A DNA stretch of 64,000 bases from Pseudeuparius sepicola (taxonomy: Eukaryota; Arthropoda; Insecta; Coleoptera; Anthribidae), in the NCBI GenBank assembly GCA_963920635.1, contig OY987302.1, positions 30,355,278 through 30,419,277 of the forward strand, given 5' to 3'. Numbering within the stretch: the stretch's first letter is position 1; each line of letters begins with the position of its first letter. Shown in pieces: positions 1 through 11,465 of the stretch. The translations under genes were made by a program, and so were the position numbers. The notes under the pieces were generated by a model, which saw only the letters and a list, made by a program, of their open reading frames with translations, searched no databases and was not told the DNA's origin.

Positions 1-195
1 TCAAACATTAACATCTTTACATTATATTAGGAACTCACTTAATTGTAAGTAATTTTGAAATTTATATCACAAAAACTATTTTAATGTAATTTTAGAGTGA
101 CTGAAGAAGCAGTTAAACAACTGCGAAAGCTTTCACCAATAAAAAGAGTCTTCACACTTAAAAATTGGCTTATTTCCCACTAAATTTGGTTCTTG

Positions 196-196
<1 letters not shown>

Positions 197-252
<56 letters not shown>
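197..252. repeat. (TA)n microsatellite
   Basis: An uninterrupted run of TA dinucleotides. A second, shorter and slightly imperfect run lies at 1171-1206, and others at 20933-20999 and 21735-21754. They border repeat copies rather than genes. Confidence 0.95.
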
Positions 253-255
<3 letters not shown>

Positions 256-386
256 TGAAGAAAATATCTAGTATAGTTCTAGAGATACTAAGAAATATGT
301 GTATTTTTCTCTAAACTTCTACGCTCTGTATAAAAAAAACTATGGCCCATAGGAGAAAAAAGTATATGAAGAAGTGCCTTTATTTT
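252..386. repeat. Direct repeat copy 1 (partner 1770-1903)
   Basis: About 135 bases starting GTTTGAAGAAAATATCT recur in the same orientation at 1770-1903 with roughly nine in ten bases matching. The rest of 1-1770 holds no gene I can support; the open frames there are short and run through simple repeats. Confidence 0.8.
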
Positions 387-1070
387 GACTCCAAGAATAC
401 GTGGTTTCATTTTTGAGCATAAGTTCAGTTACACCCTGTACAATGTACATATTATACAGTGCGAGTCTCTAACTTGGAATAAATTCAGTAAACCGAAGAC
501 AGTTTTTTTCGGAAACAGCTTTCTAAAATGATGGGTCTGTGCCAGTGTGTGGTAAAATATATAGGTTTTTTACAAAAAATACGTGATACCAACTCACTTA
601 ATCTAAATGACCTGCTCTGTACATTTTTAGATTTTTAGAAAGCTTAGAAAATCTTAGCATAGATTTATAAAATACATCATACCGCTACCGTGTCTAGTTT
701 CCGTATTATTAGCCATGTTCCGTCAGTTCGATAATAAAACCCTCTTATTCTTATACCTAAACGCACCAGCAATTTAAATTGACCCAACACAACAACAGAG
801 TTGCCAAAATTACGCGTGCTTCAACTTAGTGCGGAATACCTTCAAATATATACAGGCATTCATAAAATACTACAAACAGCGCCACACGACCTAAGGACCA
901 ATCCTTGTACTAAAACGACCGACCTGAAGCACCATACAGCATACAATAGCTTGAAAGCTATCTAGAATCATTGCACGAAAGTGGGTTGTACCTAATATTG
1001 ATTTATTCCCCTTCCTAAAACCCAAAGATGAAGAAAAAACTTTCGACCCGACAGCAAATAACATGGCAAG

Positions 1071-1104
1071 ACCAACCTGAAGCATATATACGCTTCAGGT
1101 TGGT
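1071..1104. repeat. Perfect hairpin with GCTTCAGG arms
   Basis: Arms of 13 bases (ACCAACCTGAAGC and GCTTCAGGTTGGT) are separated by 8 A/T-rich bases. The octamer GCTTCAGG recurs at about 1112 and 1144, again as four copies between 4268 and 4470, and as the reverse complement near 926. No element family recognised. Confidence 0.7.
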
Positions 1105-1170
1105 AGTGCCGCTTCAGGATTGTGCATACAAGTACCTACTTCTGCTTCAGGTTTGTACGATTTCCATAAT

Positions 1171-1204
<34 letters not shown>

Positions 1205-1769
1205 AATTAAACTTGGCAGTATTTGAATCATTTGGCTGTCAACTTTGCACTTTAGTATCAATATTGTGAAAAATTATATTTTCGTTCGAAGAACTGAATG
1301 GCATGCACTTTTGCTATGGACTTGCCAATGACAATAATAAACATGCGGAAACGCATAGTTGAGTGTATTGAAATAGACAGCGGTCATTTCGAACATTTAA
1401 TAATTTTCTAATAGCATTGCGTTTCTTTTATTATCATTTTTGCTTTCGTACCTATTTTGTTAAATAAAGTTTAGATGACATCCACAGTTTGCTAGATTTA
1501 TTCTTAAAATGACTTGCTTATTGCAGCATTGCCGTTCTTTGAAAATAATTAAAAAACGGCTGCGAATATGAAAAAATACTAAGAAATACTTTTTGTTAAC
1601 CATTGGATTCACCACTCAAAACAAATTTAAAAAATGCGACTATTCAGGGTATTCATATTTTTCTGAACTAATTAATTTTAGTAATACCCTGTATCTCCCC
1701 AACTGGGGGCCTCAGAAGCTTCATGTCAACGTTAAGTTTGACAGCTCATCCGCTCATGTGACACGCCGA

Positions 1770-1903
1770 GTTTGAAGAAAATATCTCGTATACTTCTACA
1801 GATACTAAGAAATATGTGTATTTTTCTCTAAATTACTACGCTCTGTATAAAAAAACTATGGCCTGTGGGAGAAAAAAATATATAAAGAAGTGTCCTTATT
1901 TTC
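1770..1903. repeat. Direct repeat copy 2 (partner 252-386)
   Basis: Second copy of the dispersed repeat at 252-386, same orientation. From here to 2565 I see only A/T-rich sequence with no supported gene. Confidence 0.8.
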
Positions 1904-2564
1904 ATCTTAGTAGGTGCCGAAAGAGTAAAATTGAACATTAGGTACGTAATGGCTCAAAATATTTTCAAAGAAGTATAAACAAAATAAAACAACCCTAATA
2001 ATAGAAATTACCTATTTCTAACAGAAGGTAAGGAATAGAAATAGAAATTTTCAAACTAAAACGAAACTATTTTGCAAACCGTTTGAAAACAACAGCATAA
2101 TAATTAATACCTAAACAAAATCAACTATCTTTACGGTCGTTCAAAAAGGCGGGAATCCTCACTATGGACACCTAAATTACAGAAAGATCTAATAACACGT
2201 GCTCTAAAGAAACAGACCATGACTCATCGCCTCTCGAACCCGATGTTTTGGTTATACCAAAGTCTAGAGAATACTATTCTCTGGACGCTGGTTATACCTA
2301 GTCACACGTTCGACGTTGCTGCTGGAAATCACTGTCAGGCATGTAATTTTTGCCGAAAAACAAATCCGTTGGTTAACTCGTAGCTTTTTTCGATCGAAAA
2401 CGTATGTGAATTAATCAAAATAGTAAATTTCGAATTTTCACGTCAAATAGTCGTTAGTATTCGGAAATTTTAAAGTCAATAAAAACAGCAGTTTTGGAAT
2501 TATTTCACAAATATTTTCACGTAAATTGTTTTTTGTATAAAATAAAATTGTATAAAACTTAATG

Positions 2565-3171
2565 TACCGGGTGTCCCATACTCAAAGGCACATATTTTGA
2601 AAAGTGATGGAACTCATGAAAAAAATAAGAAAAGTTCCAAGAACTTTTATGTGAGCATTCCCGATACAATTTTAGTTTTGTAGAAACGGGTGCCAATGTT
2701 AAATCTAAAAAAATTGACTTTTTCTAGGAGATTATTTTCTTCGACAAAATAAAGCATACGAGCTTTTGTTCTTATCTTAAAGGGTATAATTGAGCTGCAC
2801 ATTTTTGAGAAAAAAAACGTGACCAACAGGTATATTAGAGCACCTTTTTTATTCAAAATAATGTGCCCCGCGAATGCGATTGGTTCAGAAAGGCAAAAAA
2901 CGGCAAACTGGTGCCACCGGTGTCGTCTAGGCGGTAGACAAAATAATATTATGTATTCCCCACCATCTAAAATTTAATTGTGTCGAATTTGAACTCGTTA
3001 TTTCAAATAGTATTTACAAAATCAAGAACCAAAATTTGTTAAAAAAAATTCTTTGAGGCCCAGCCATGTATTTTGAAAACGAGAAGGCTTATGGCATATG
3101 TTTTCTTTTTTTTTTTTTTCATTTTCTATCACCTCTCTAAGTATGTGCCTTTAATTATAGGACACCCGGTA
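2565..3171. mobile_element. TA-flanked foldback/MITE, CCGGGTGTCC ends
   Basis: Terminal inverted repeats of about 65 bases, beginning CCGGGTGTCC just inside a TA on each side, are visible at 2567-2630 and 3105-3169. The interior has no convincing coding frame. The ends resemble the CAGGGTG elements elsewhere in the window, so it is probably a diverged member of that Tc1/mariner-type non-autonomous family. The family link is inference. Confidence 0.75.
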
Positions 3172-4265
3172 TAGATAATTAAAATTAATGGCCAAAATGC
3201 TTTTTATGAAAACGCTATAATAATTATTATGCAGCTAATCATGACATGAACAGGGTTCCATAAAATGATTATTGAGGAATCGGCGAAATTTATTAAAATT
3301 GTTTGAAATCTAATAGCCTGATATTATTGTAATATGTTAAAGCAGTACATTATGTGAAAGATCATTCGAGTAGTGTGGCATAAATAGGTAGGGAGTTTGG
3401 AGTTTGAAATGATAGTAATTTATAAATAAATGCGAGAAAATGAAACTGCAACAATGAATCAATCATTAACCAGTTCAGTGATTGAGTGAGTATGTGTTTG
3501 GTGTAATGTGACCATACTTTCGGAAATTTGGTTTTTAGTTTTATCTCCTTGCTTATCATACAAATTTCTTAGTTGATTTGTATTTTGCATAAGTTACTAT
3601 TATGACCCCACAAAAGAGAAGTGTGAATTTGTACGTGCTTAATAAATAATTATACAGTTCTGTCATAAACCGAGACCCCTGGAAATTCCCAGTCTTATAG
3701 ATACGTCGCTAAAGTTTACCTGGATTATTTTAAAATAGAGAATAGTCATTCTTGTTGTGCTCTTATTTTGCTCTCGGTGGAATGACCTATTAATGACTAT
3801 GGTTTTGTTTTTTTATTCCCAAATTTCAAGCCGCATCCAAACCATGGAAAATTAAAAAAAAACATAAATATTTAAAAATGTTTGGAAGTTTTCATTATAA
3901 AAATACCAAAAGCCAAAGAAGCTATCTCTTATATTACTTTTGTTCATGTAAAACCTATCCAAACATCTAAAAAAGCACTAATACTGCTTATTCATCTTAA
4001 AAGACAGGTAGTTTGTCCGTTTAAACCCCGACGTTCTGGGTGGTTAAGACTGGACAGGTAGTCGACAGTTAATAAGCAGTTGTGAAATTATGAAAGCATT
4101 CATTCATTTCTGTTTATAATTAAATATAAAATTAGATCAATACATTTATCATTGATATTATATTGATAGTCCTCTTCTTTGAATTGCCATGCAAGAAAAT
4201 AATAAACCATGTGGTGCAACACTGACAAAACAGCAACAAATCAGCGTTAACTATGGCAACATTGC
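3172..4265. other. A/T-rich sequence, no feature found
   Basis: No gene, RNA or clear repeat structure supported here. The 65-codon minus frame at 3362-3559 shows no recognisable domain and is compatible with chance. Confidence 0.6.
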
Positions 4266-4470
4266 ATGCTTCAGGATAGTACCAAAGATATGCATGCTTC
4301 AGGATAGTGTGTTTCGTATGTAAAATATATACTACATTTTAATTTTCAAAATATCGCTGTATATCTGACATAATCCGTACTGCCATACCATATATACTCC
4401 TAAGGATTCCTCTACGTATGCTATAAGTAGGTGCTTCAGGATGGTGCGAATTATATGATGCTTCAGGTCT
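4266..4470. repeat. Cluster of GCTTCAGG motifs
   Basis: Four copies of a 12- to 15-base motif (TGCTTCAGGATAGT and variants) lie at about 4268, 4294, 4433 and 4461 in the same orientation. The same core occurs at 1092-1150. Function unknown. Confidence 0.55.
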
Positions 4471-4502
4471 GATAGAAAGATGTATATATATATATATTGA
4501 TT

Positions 4503-4552
4503 CAACAGACAAAGTCAGACCCGATACGTTCTACAGGCAACCTCAGAGCCAC
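4503..4552. repeat. Dispersed repeat, inverted partner at 20630-20678
   Basis: The stretch around AGACCCGATACGTTCTACAG appears as its reverse complement at 20640-20675. It looks like an end fragment of a repeat family rather than a gene. Confidence 0.6.
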
Positions 4553-4889
4553 TAGATCCAAAGGTATATCAGGTGTATATTTTGCAAACAAATACATTAC
4601 CAAACTATAACTTTTTGAGCAACTTTAGAGGGGTAGGAATATACGAAATTTTTTTTATGACGGTTAACAGTCGTTGTCAACCCCGACATATAGAACCTCA
4701 AAGTGGAGCCCGTTTGTATAATTTTTGCTACGTCTTACAGCATTGTGAATACCAGCAATGTTGCCAGCACAACGGGACTGAGAAGGCTTTCGAATGTACC
4801 ATTTGCTTATACGATATAATATTTATCTCATACTGGTGCATTTTTAGTTCTTACAGTTTTAGCATTCAGATATTTTTAATCGAGATAAA

Positions 4890-5180
4890 TTTAATAGACA
4901 TACAAATACAGATTAAAAGAGCTCCCACCTCTCAGAAGGGAGCTTCATCCCCTTTTGCTTCAAAAACCACCCACTTATGTGACCTGGAGCCCGTTTTCTG
5001 ATTTTTCTCAAAAACTGTTACTCTGACAAGGAAAACGAATAGGAACCTAAAACAGTTGTTACGAAATTATACGTTTATACATCCTATACATTTTTTTCTT
5101 ATATACAGCCCTATTCTCACAAATACTATGGTTTGAAAAATTATGTAGCTAAAGTTGGGCAAAAACGAGTAAAATAAAAT
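4890..5180. repeat. Left arm of a large inverted repeat (partner 9650-9950)
   Basis: About 290 bases match the reverse complement of 9650-9950 at roughly 80 percent by eye, with shared blocks at the lysis-like CTCACAAATA and CCACCTCTCAGA stretches. The arms enclose about 4.5 kb that includes two foldbacks and a hAT element, so this is an older inverted structure that later insertions expanded. The 142-codon open frame at 4573-5001 runs through this repeat and has no recognisable domain. Confidence 0.75.
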
Positions 5181-5224
5181 AATTTCGAGTCAAAAATGGA
5201 ATAATGAAAATACATAGATACAAA

Positions 5225-6386
5225 TACAGGGTGCCCGATTTAGATGGAATAATGGATATAACTTTTTAAATACGCGTTGTATAAGAAAATGTTTCAGACA
5301 AGAGTTTTTTAGTTGATCTATCTGCGTATTTTGATAATCTTGAATTTTTTGGTAGCTAGTAATTTCGTTGCTACGGCAACCAACTTTGTTTTTTAAATAG
5401 CACCATACATTTTTTTGTTCAAATTTGGAATCAGCTCCTTTTTGTGCATACGAACATCTAAAATTTCATTGGGGTTACACAAGAAAAATTTTGAGAAAAA
5501 GTAGAATTTCTGCAAGTACGCCAAAATTTAAATTCGAGAGCGTTGCCTAAAAAGTAGGCGATGCCTAATGAAAATTTTGACATTTTTCCATGTCATGATA
5601 ACTTACCGACGACAAGTAAATCATGTTAAGCTTGCAAAATTTGTTTATTAATAAATAAATAGGCACAATAAATCAATGGTACCTAAAAATGTTCTCGATT
5701 CACAGCGAGACAATGGCCCAGTCTGTCCTAAAAACTACTAACTATAACATTCCTAATCCATTCTGGAGGAATCAACGCTATTCCTTTCTTATGCGCTGTT
5801 CTATTCTTCTGCCAATCCAAGATTGTGAAAAGACTTAGTTTAAATAGCTGCGCACATCACGGTGGTAATGGGGATGTGCTTCATCTTGCTGGAACCAGAT
5901 ATCCTGGATTGGCATACCAAGGGCAGGAATTACCTCATTTTGCAAAATATACAAATACATTTTGCCAGTCAAATTACCATTGATAATAAATGGACCAATA
6001 ATGCGGTTGTCATAATGACATACGTAAGTGTCAAAATTTTCATTAGGCATGGCCTACTTTTTAGGCAACGCTCTCGAATTTAAATTTTGGCATACTTGCA
6101 GTAATTCTAATTTTTCTCAAAAATTTTCTTATGCAACCACAATGAAATTTTACATGTTCGTATGCACAAAAAGGAGCTGATTCCAAATTTGAAGAGAGAA
6201 GTGTATGGTGCCATATAAAAAAACAAAGTTGGTTTCCATAGCAACGAAATGACTGGCTCCAAAAAAATTCAAGGTCACCAAAATATGCAGATAGATCAAC
6301 TGAAAAACTCTCGTCTGAAACATTTTTTATACAAGGTGTCTTTAAAAAGTTATATTCATTATTTCATCTAAATAGGGCACCCTGTA
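5225..6386. mobile_element. TA-flanked foldback with mariner remnant
   Basis: Arms of about 370-390 bases (5227-5605 and 6000-6384) begin CAGGGTGCCC just inside a TA on each side. The unpaired centre carries a mariner/IS630-type transposase fragment on the minus strand. The combination of TA target, CAGGGTG ends and that fragment argues that the foldback derives from a Tc1/mariner-superfamily transposon. Confidence 0.85.
5835..6050 (-). pseudogene. Tc1/mariner-type transposase fragment
   Basis: A 71-codon frame contains the family pattern GPF-I-GN-TG-Y, then IWFQQDEAHPHY, which matches the W-QQD-APPH motif around the second catalytic aspartate of IS630/Tc1/mariner transposases that cut and paste DNA at TA sites. 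Only this central piece survives: the N-terminal DNA-binding helices and the third acidic residue are absent. It lies between the foldback arms 5227-5605 and 6000-6384. Dead fragment; identity is fairly secure from the motif. Confidence 0.8.
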
Positions 6387-7071
6387 CATAGATAAAAATA
6401 CATAGATACAAATACATACAGTGTGGCCCCTTTGGAATTGAGACACCTTTGTAATTTTTTCATTTTTCATCCGATTTTAGCCGTTTTTTTCTGAAGATAG
6501 GTCGCAAAAAACTCTACTTGCGTGCAAAATTTCAGATGTTAATCTCAATTTGCAAGGCCTACTACGATTTTTTTTTCTAGTACAAAATGACGAAAACCAT
6601 TTAGTGCATTTTTTATTTAAAATCGGACACCACAGCGTTAATCGGGATACCCTAATACCTCCACATACCAAATTTGAAATCTTTTCAAAACAGTTAAATA
6701 GTCAACAGGACCACTCAAATTGTTGGTGTGCAAAGATCCAATACAAAAATATACAGAGTGTCTTTCTCTGTACCATCTCAAAATACTGAATTTTTTGGAA
6801 CTTCAAATCGAGTATATCAAAAGTGCCCCAGCCGCTATAAACGAAGTAAGTCTACCAAAATACAGAAGCCTGCCAGTCAGTAAATCCATATGAGTTAAGG
6901 TGGCTGGAAGGAAACACACAGAAAATGTTGACCAGTATAAAGTTTCATAAAATGTCAGCGTTTTGAGATGGCCCATAGAAAAAATCCCTGTATATTTTTT
7001 GTATTCAATCTTTGCACACCAATACTTTGAGTAGTCCTGTTGATCATTCAACTGTTTTGAGGGGATTCCAC

Positions 7072-9103
7072 CAGGGCCGGACTGGTCAATCAGGGCCCAC
7101 CGGAGAAAAATTGATTAGGGCCCCACGCTCTCTTTTTTAAATAATTAAGTTTTGCAAAACTGGGATATAGGTATGTGTGTTATGATAGTAGTAATAATAA
7201 TAAAAATGTTAATGATAATAATACGGGAATAAATAATAATAATTCTCACCTCACCCTCACAGTACCTGAGAGTACCGCAGAAATAAATTAATGGGGGGGG
7301 GGGGATTATTATAGTAGGAGTAGGTAATGTCTATAATGCCCTGTGCGCCTGTGCGTAGGTACATAAATATTAAAAGGGACAACATAAGCCCTCAAAAAAT
7401 TTTAATGCATACCTATTTATTAAAAAACAAAGAAAAACAAATTTCGAACCAGATTGCGACTGAGTGCGAATGAAATATCAAAGCCTTAGGCCTACATTGA
7501 TTTTTTATTTTATTCTCTCTTTTTTCAAATAAATGGTTTTCTCTAAATAGTATGACAAAACTATATTAAGAAAACTTACTCAGAATGGAAAACTGCACAC
7601 GATGACAAAATTTGACGATTCTAGGCTTATACTTTGTATTTTGGAAAATATTGGAGGAAATTTAAAGTATGCCTAGGATTGTCAAATTTTTTTTTCATGA
7701 AACACAGTTTCCTACTCTGAGTAACTTTTATTTATAAAGTTTTGTCGTACTACCTACAGAAAATTATTTAATCGAAGAAAAACAAGAAAAAAAATCAAAA
7801 ATAGAAGTATTTAAACGCTTTAAAATTTTGTACACCATAAGTAACTTATCACACTGAACAAATTTTCTTTATAACTTTTTTCAATATCTCTACAAATAGA
7901 AGCAGTTTATTCTTATGCGAATTAACGTTTCTTCAATTTTCCGGTCACCCAGTAATGTTAACTTTTCCCTTACCAATTTTATTTTAAGAACAAGCAGACT
8001 TTTGATCAAGAATAACATTTTTTCAAAAAATTGAATATTATAATTTTTTTACAAGTACCTATAGTTAAGTCCATCCGTGGACACACTGTATATAAAAATA
8101 TCTTTCTCTTATAATATCACGAAAATAAAATAAAAAAAAGTTCTCTTTGGTAACTTAAACAAAAAAAAACTAACATCACAAATAAATCACAGCATATTTT
8201 TATACATTATGATTGTTTTTTAAAATATTAATAATTTGGTCATTGTCCAGATTGTCCGTTATAATTATTGTGGAAGGAATTTGAGATTTTTTTAATTTCA
8301 ATTTTGAAAAAACAGTTTCGCATTTGACCTGGGTCACTGATAATGTTAAAAGGAATTTATAAATTAAGTACAAATTTACAAGAGCCGAAGAATGCATGTT
8401 CAACATTTTAAGTATTAAGTAACAACACACCAGACAACTTGAACATGAAGAACTTGAAGAAGCTTCTAACTTATTTTGACAATTTATATTTAAATCATTC
8501 ACAGAGCCGGAAAATATTACTGAAAAAAATTTAATTCTGAAATTAGTTCATTTTTATCCATATCTAGTATATTACAAATAGGTAGTTCCAAAAGCTTCTT
8601 TGCGGGTTAAGAGATCCTCTCTTTTGCAAGGAAAATATTTTGGGTAAAAGAACTGAAAATCTTTATAATGTTTTTCATTGTTGTAAAATCTGTTTAAAAT
8701 GCTTTGAGAAATTTGATTTATAATAGTTTTGTATGTTTCTTCTTCAAACTTTTTGTGTAAATTAGCAAAGACATAATGCTCTGACATTTCTCGGGGCAAT
8801 TTCTTTTTTTAGGTTATCTCTGAATTCTGAACTCTGAGAAAGGAGTGGGGGCGTGGGGAACGAGATTTTCTGAGCTAGTTTCGGGCCGAGAGCTACGCGT
8901 AAATAGCCCCTAGGTAGGGAGGTACCGCACTACCTAAGTAAGGGAGATCTGTTTAAGTCGGCACGTAGTTTTTAGTCTTCGTTGCGCAGCATAAAGCGCG
9001 GCCTTCGTACGAAGGGGCGCTCGAGGCCCAGGGCCCCTACAGGCGCCAGGGCCAGGGCCCCGCGGGGAATTCCCCGGTACCCCGCCTGCGCAGTCCGTCC
9101 CTG
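7072..9103 (-). mobile_element. hAT-family DNA transposon, degenerate
   Basis: Ends are imperfect inverted repeats, CAGGGCCGGACTG at the left and CAGTCCGTCCCTG at the right. They are flanked by an 8-base duplication with one mismatch, GATTCCAC at 7064-7071 and GACTCCAC at 9104-9111; 8-bp duplications are the hAT hallmark. Inside, 8200-8799 codes on the minus strand for hAT transposase remnants. The last 250 bases (8830-9103) are much more GC-rich than the surroundings. An inner inverted repeat pairs 7555-7645 with 7655-7745. Confidence 0.85.
8200..8799 (-). pseudogene. hAT transposase C-terminal remnant
   Basis: Two consecutive minus frames (8572-8799, 75 codons; 8200-8502, 100 codons) give the C-terminal part of a hAT transposase. 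The downstream one has the dimerisation-region pattern LTLSVTQVKCETVFSKLKL, typical of the ZMYM/zinc-finger-associated hAT proteins common in arthropods. A frame break and a stop separate them and no N-terminal or first catalytic region is visible, so the gene is dead. Its position inside matching hAT ends supports the call. Confidence 0.75.
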
Positions 9104-9649
9104 GACTCCACAACACACTTGACTCGCCAGATGGCTTTAAAATTCCTATTTAGCTCATCTTTCGAACCTTGTAGCACGGAACTCCCTGTATATTTTTTGT
9201 TAAAATTTGGTATGTGGGGGTTTTGGGGTATCCTGTGTTGTTAGATTTTAAATAAAAAATCGCTAAATGATTTTCGTCATTTTTTTACTAGAAAAAAAAA
9301 TTCGTAGTAGGCCTTGAAAATTGAGATTAGGACCTGAATTTAGCGCCAAAGTAGAGTTTTTTGTGACCTATCTTTAGGAAAAATTAGCTGAAGATAACAC
9401 AATTATTGAATAAACAGTACTTATTTTTTAGTAGATGAGGCCTCAAGGGGAAACCGCATAAAAAATGCGCCGGGAGCTCTACTTCAGCGGTGGTGTGAAA
9501 ACGGGCTCGAGTACATATGAAAGACATAGTAGTAATAATAAAATTTTCTGTAGTCATATTTCCTGTCCTTATAGCCAGGTTTTTGTAAGAAAAATCTGCT
9601 TTGCATGTAATATTTTTCTATGGCCGATGTATTTCAAGATATTTGTCAC

Positions 9650-9950
9650 TTTACTCGTTTTTGCCTAACTTTAGCAACGTATATCCTAATTTTTCAAACC
9701 ATATTTGTGAGATAAGGGCTGGATATACGAAAAAAATGTAGAGGACCTAAATGATGTATAATTTCATAACAAATATTTTAGGTTCTATTTGTTTTCCTCG
9801 TCAGAGCAACAGTTTTTGGGAAAAATCAAAAACGGACATCGCAGGTCACATAAGAGGGTTGTTTTTGAAGCAAAAGGGAATTAAGCACACCCCTGAGAGG
9901 TGGGGACTCTTTTGATCTGTATTTGGATGTCTGTTAGGACTCTGCACCCA
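9650..9950. repeat. Right arm of the large inverted repeat (partner 4890-5180)
   Basis: Reverse-complement match to 4890-5180. The 67-codon plus frame at 9465-9668 is partly in this arm and shows no domain. Confidence 0.75.
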
Positions 9951-9959
9951 AATTTTTAA

Positions 9960-10517
9960 AACTTTATAAAAGTATTTCTCCTAAAAAAACTAATTTACTT
10001 GAACTATTTTCGTAGAAAACAATTAGCTAACAAATATGGATTTATTTCCATTTAAGGAAAAAACTGAACATTTTTTATAAAGCAAACATAATTTTGTTAA
10101 AGGACAGTTTTTATCTAAAGTGGTTAAAAAAATATCCACTTTTAATTATTACATTCGGCAATGAAAAGTCAAAACAAAAAAGTGGACAATTATTTTCTTA
10201 TTTTTATAGATCGCTATAATATTTTAACCATAACAAATGAAAATAAAAATATTTTTTTATATTTTGTTATTTCCACTGAGGAGTTTTATTTCTAACTGAA
10301 ATTATATAGTTTAGATTGTTACAATATGGTGCAAATGTCTATATTTATTTGAGCCATAAAACAATTTATAAATTTAAATCCTTATAAATGTAAACCCAGT
10401 GAATGGATTCAACCGACCACATCAGGATTTCAAAAAGACATAAGTATGTTTTTTTTTGTAAAACATTATTCTGTTTTAAGAATAAAAAAAGATAAAATTA
10501 AAAATCAAATAAGGTTT
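9960..10517. other. A/T-rich sequence, no feature found
   Basis: No gene, RNA or repeat supported beyond homopolymer runs. Confidence 0.6.
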
Positions 10518-10830
10518 AGATAATTGAATTTTTGAACTAAGTCACTTAATTCCATTTGTTCGTGTCCCTTTTAAAGGTAGGTACAGTTGGAGCGCTTTGT
10601 CCTTGTTTTCTTTAGGACAACACAACAAATGTTAAAGTTCCTTCGAAAATTACAATTTCAATAAATTTTAAATATTTGTAACTAAAAACTAAACAAATTA
10701 TTTATCTTGCTTACTTTTTATAAATATAAATATATACCAGGGTCTAATAACGTTGAAAAAGGCTTGACATTGTAGGTAGAATAATGATGAGTTGGGCCTG
10801 TATAAGGGGTCAAACAAATAATCGTTTAAG
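10518..10830. repeat. Direct repeat unit A1
   Basis: About 310 bases recur in the same orientation, diverged, at 11120-11465. The end block, TGGCTTGACATTGTAGGTAG followed by CTGTATAAGCGGTCAAACAA-like sequence, is also present at 20868-20935. It behaves like a dispersed repeat family; no coding capacity recognised. Confidence 0.75.
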
Positions 10831-11119
10831 CCTAAGTGCCAAAACGCCCATATTTTCGTAACTGGTTAAGAAAAATCATAAAATCAAAACAATCAAACTT
10901 GTATGGAATGCGTTGTCATTATGATAATCTAGTTCCAAATACGTAATCAGCGATTTCAAAAGCCTTATACCAGGTATCATAAAACTTGGCTAAATTTTCA
11001 ATTTGACGTCCGTCAAATTGGATCCGCCATTTCGAATTTCGAAAATCGAATTCCAAATTCGCAATCAGTGATCCCAAAAACCACCTTGTTCCAAGTATAA
11101 AAAAAATAAAAACCAAATA

Positions 11120-11465
11120 CGGTTTTAACTTACCTATTGAATTTTTGCACTAAACTACTACTTAATTCCTTTTTTCCGTATCTCTTTTAAGGCTACTACT
11201 GGGATACTTTGTTTTTATTTTATTTAGAAAAAATACAACAAATGTTAGAAGTTCCTTCGGGAGTTAATTTCATTACATTCTAAATATTGATTACCAAACA
11301 CAAAACAAATTTTCTGTTTCTTGCTTATATTTGTTTCTAATTTTCAAATGTATCTCATTCAAAAAATAAAGGTGAAAACGTTATTACTCCCGGGTCCAAA
11401 ATGGCTTGACTTTCCAAGTAGAATATGTGGGAATTGGATTTGTATAAGCGGTTTTAAGAAGAAAA
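11120..11465. repeat. Direct repeat unit A2
   Basis: Second diverged copy of unit A1. The two copies are about 600 bases apart, with 10830-11120 between them showing no gene. Confidence 0.7.

Larger units (their letters stand above)
6419..9400. mobile_element. Foldback element interrupted by a hAT insertion
   Basis: The left arm around 6470-6680 matches the reverse complement of 9190-9390 closely, including the block GGCCTACTACGA. A second, inner inverted repeat pairs 6690-6795 with 6955-7060. The hAT element 7072-9103 sits inside. Ends are poorly defined, and no transposase is seen for this foldback. Confidence 0.7.

Noticed and set aside
4573..5001. 142-codon plus frame
   Set aside because: It lies over a dispersed inverted repeat, shows no domain, and its partner at 9650-9950 does not keep the frame open.
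8934..9116. Pro/Gly/Arg-rich 60-codon frame
   Set aside because: It is a product of the GC-rich hAT end and crosses the element boundary and target duplication.
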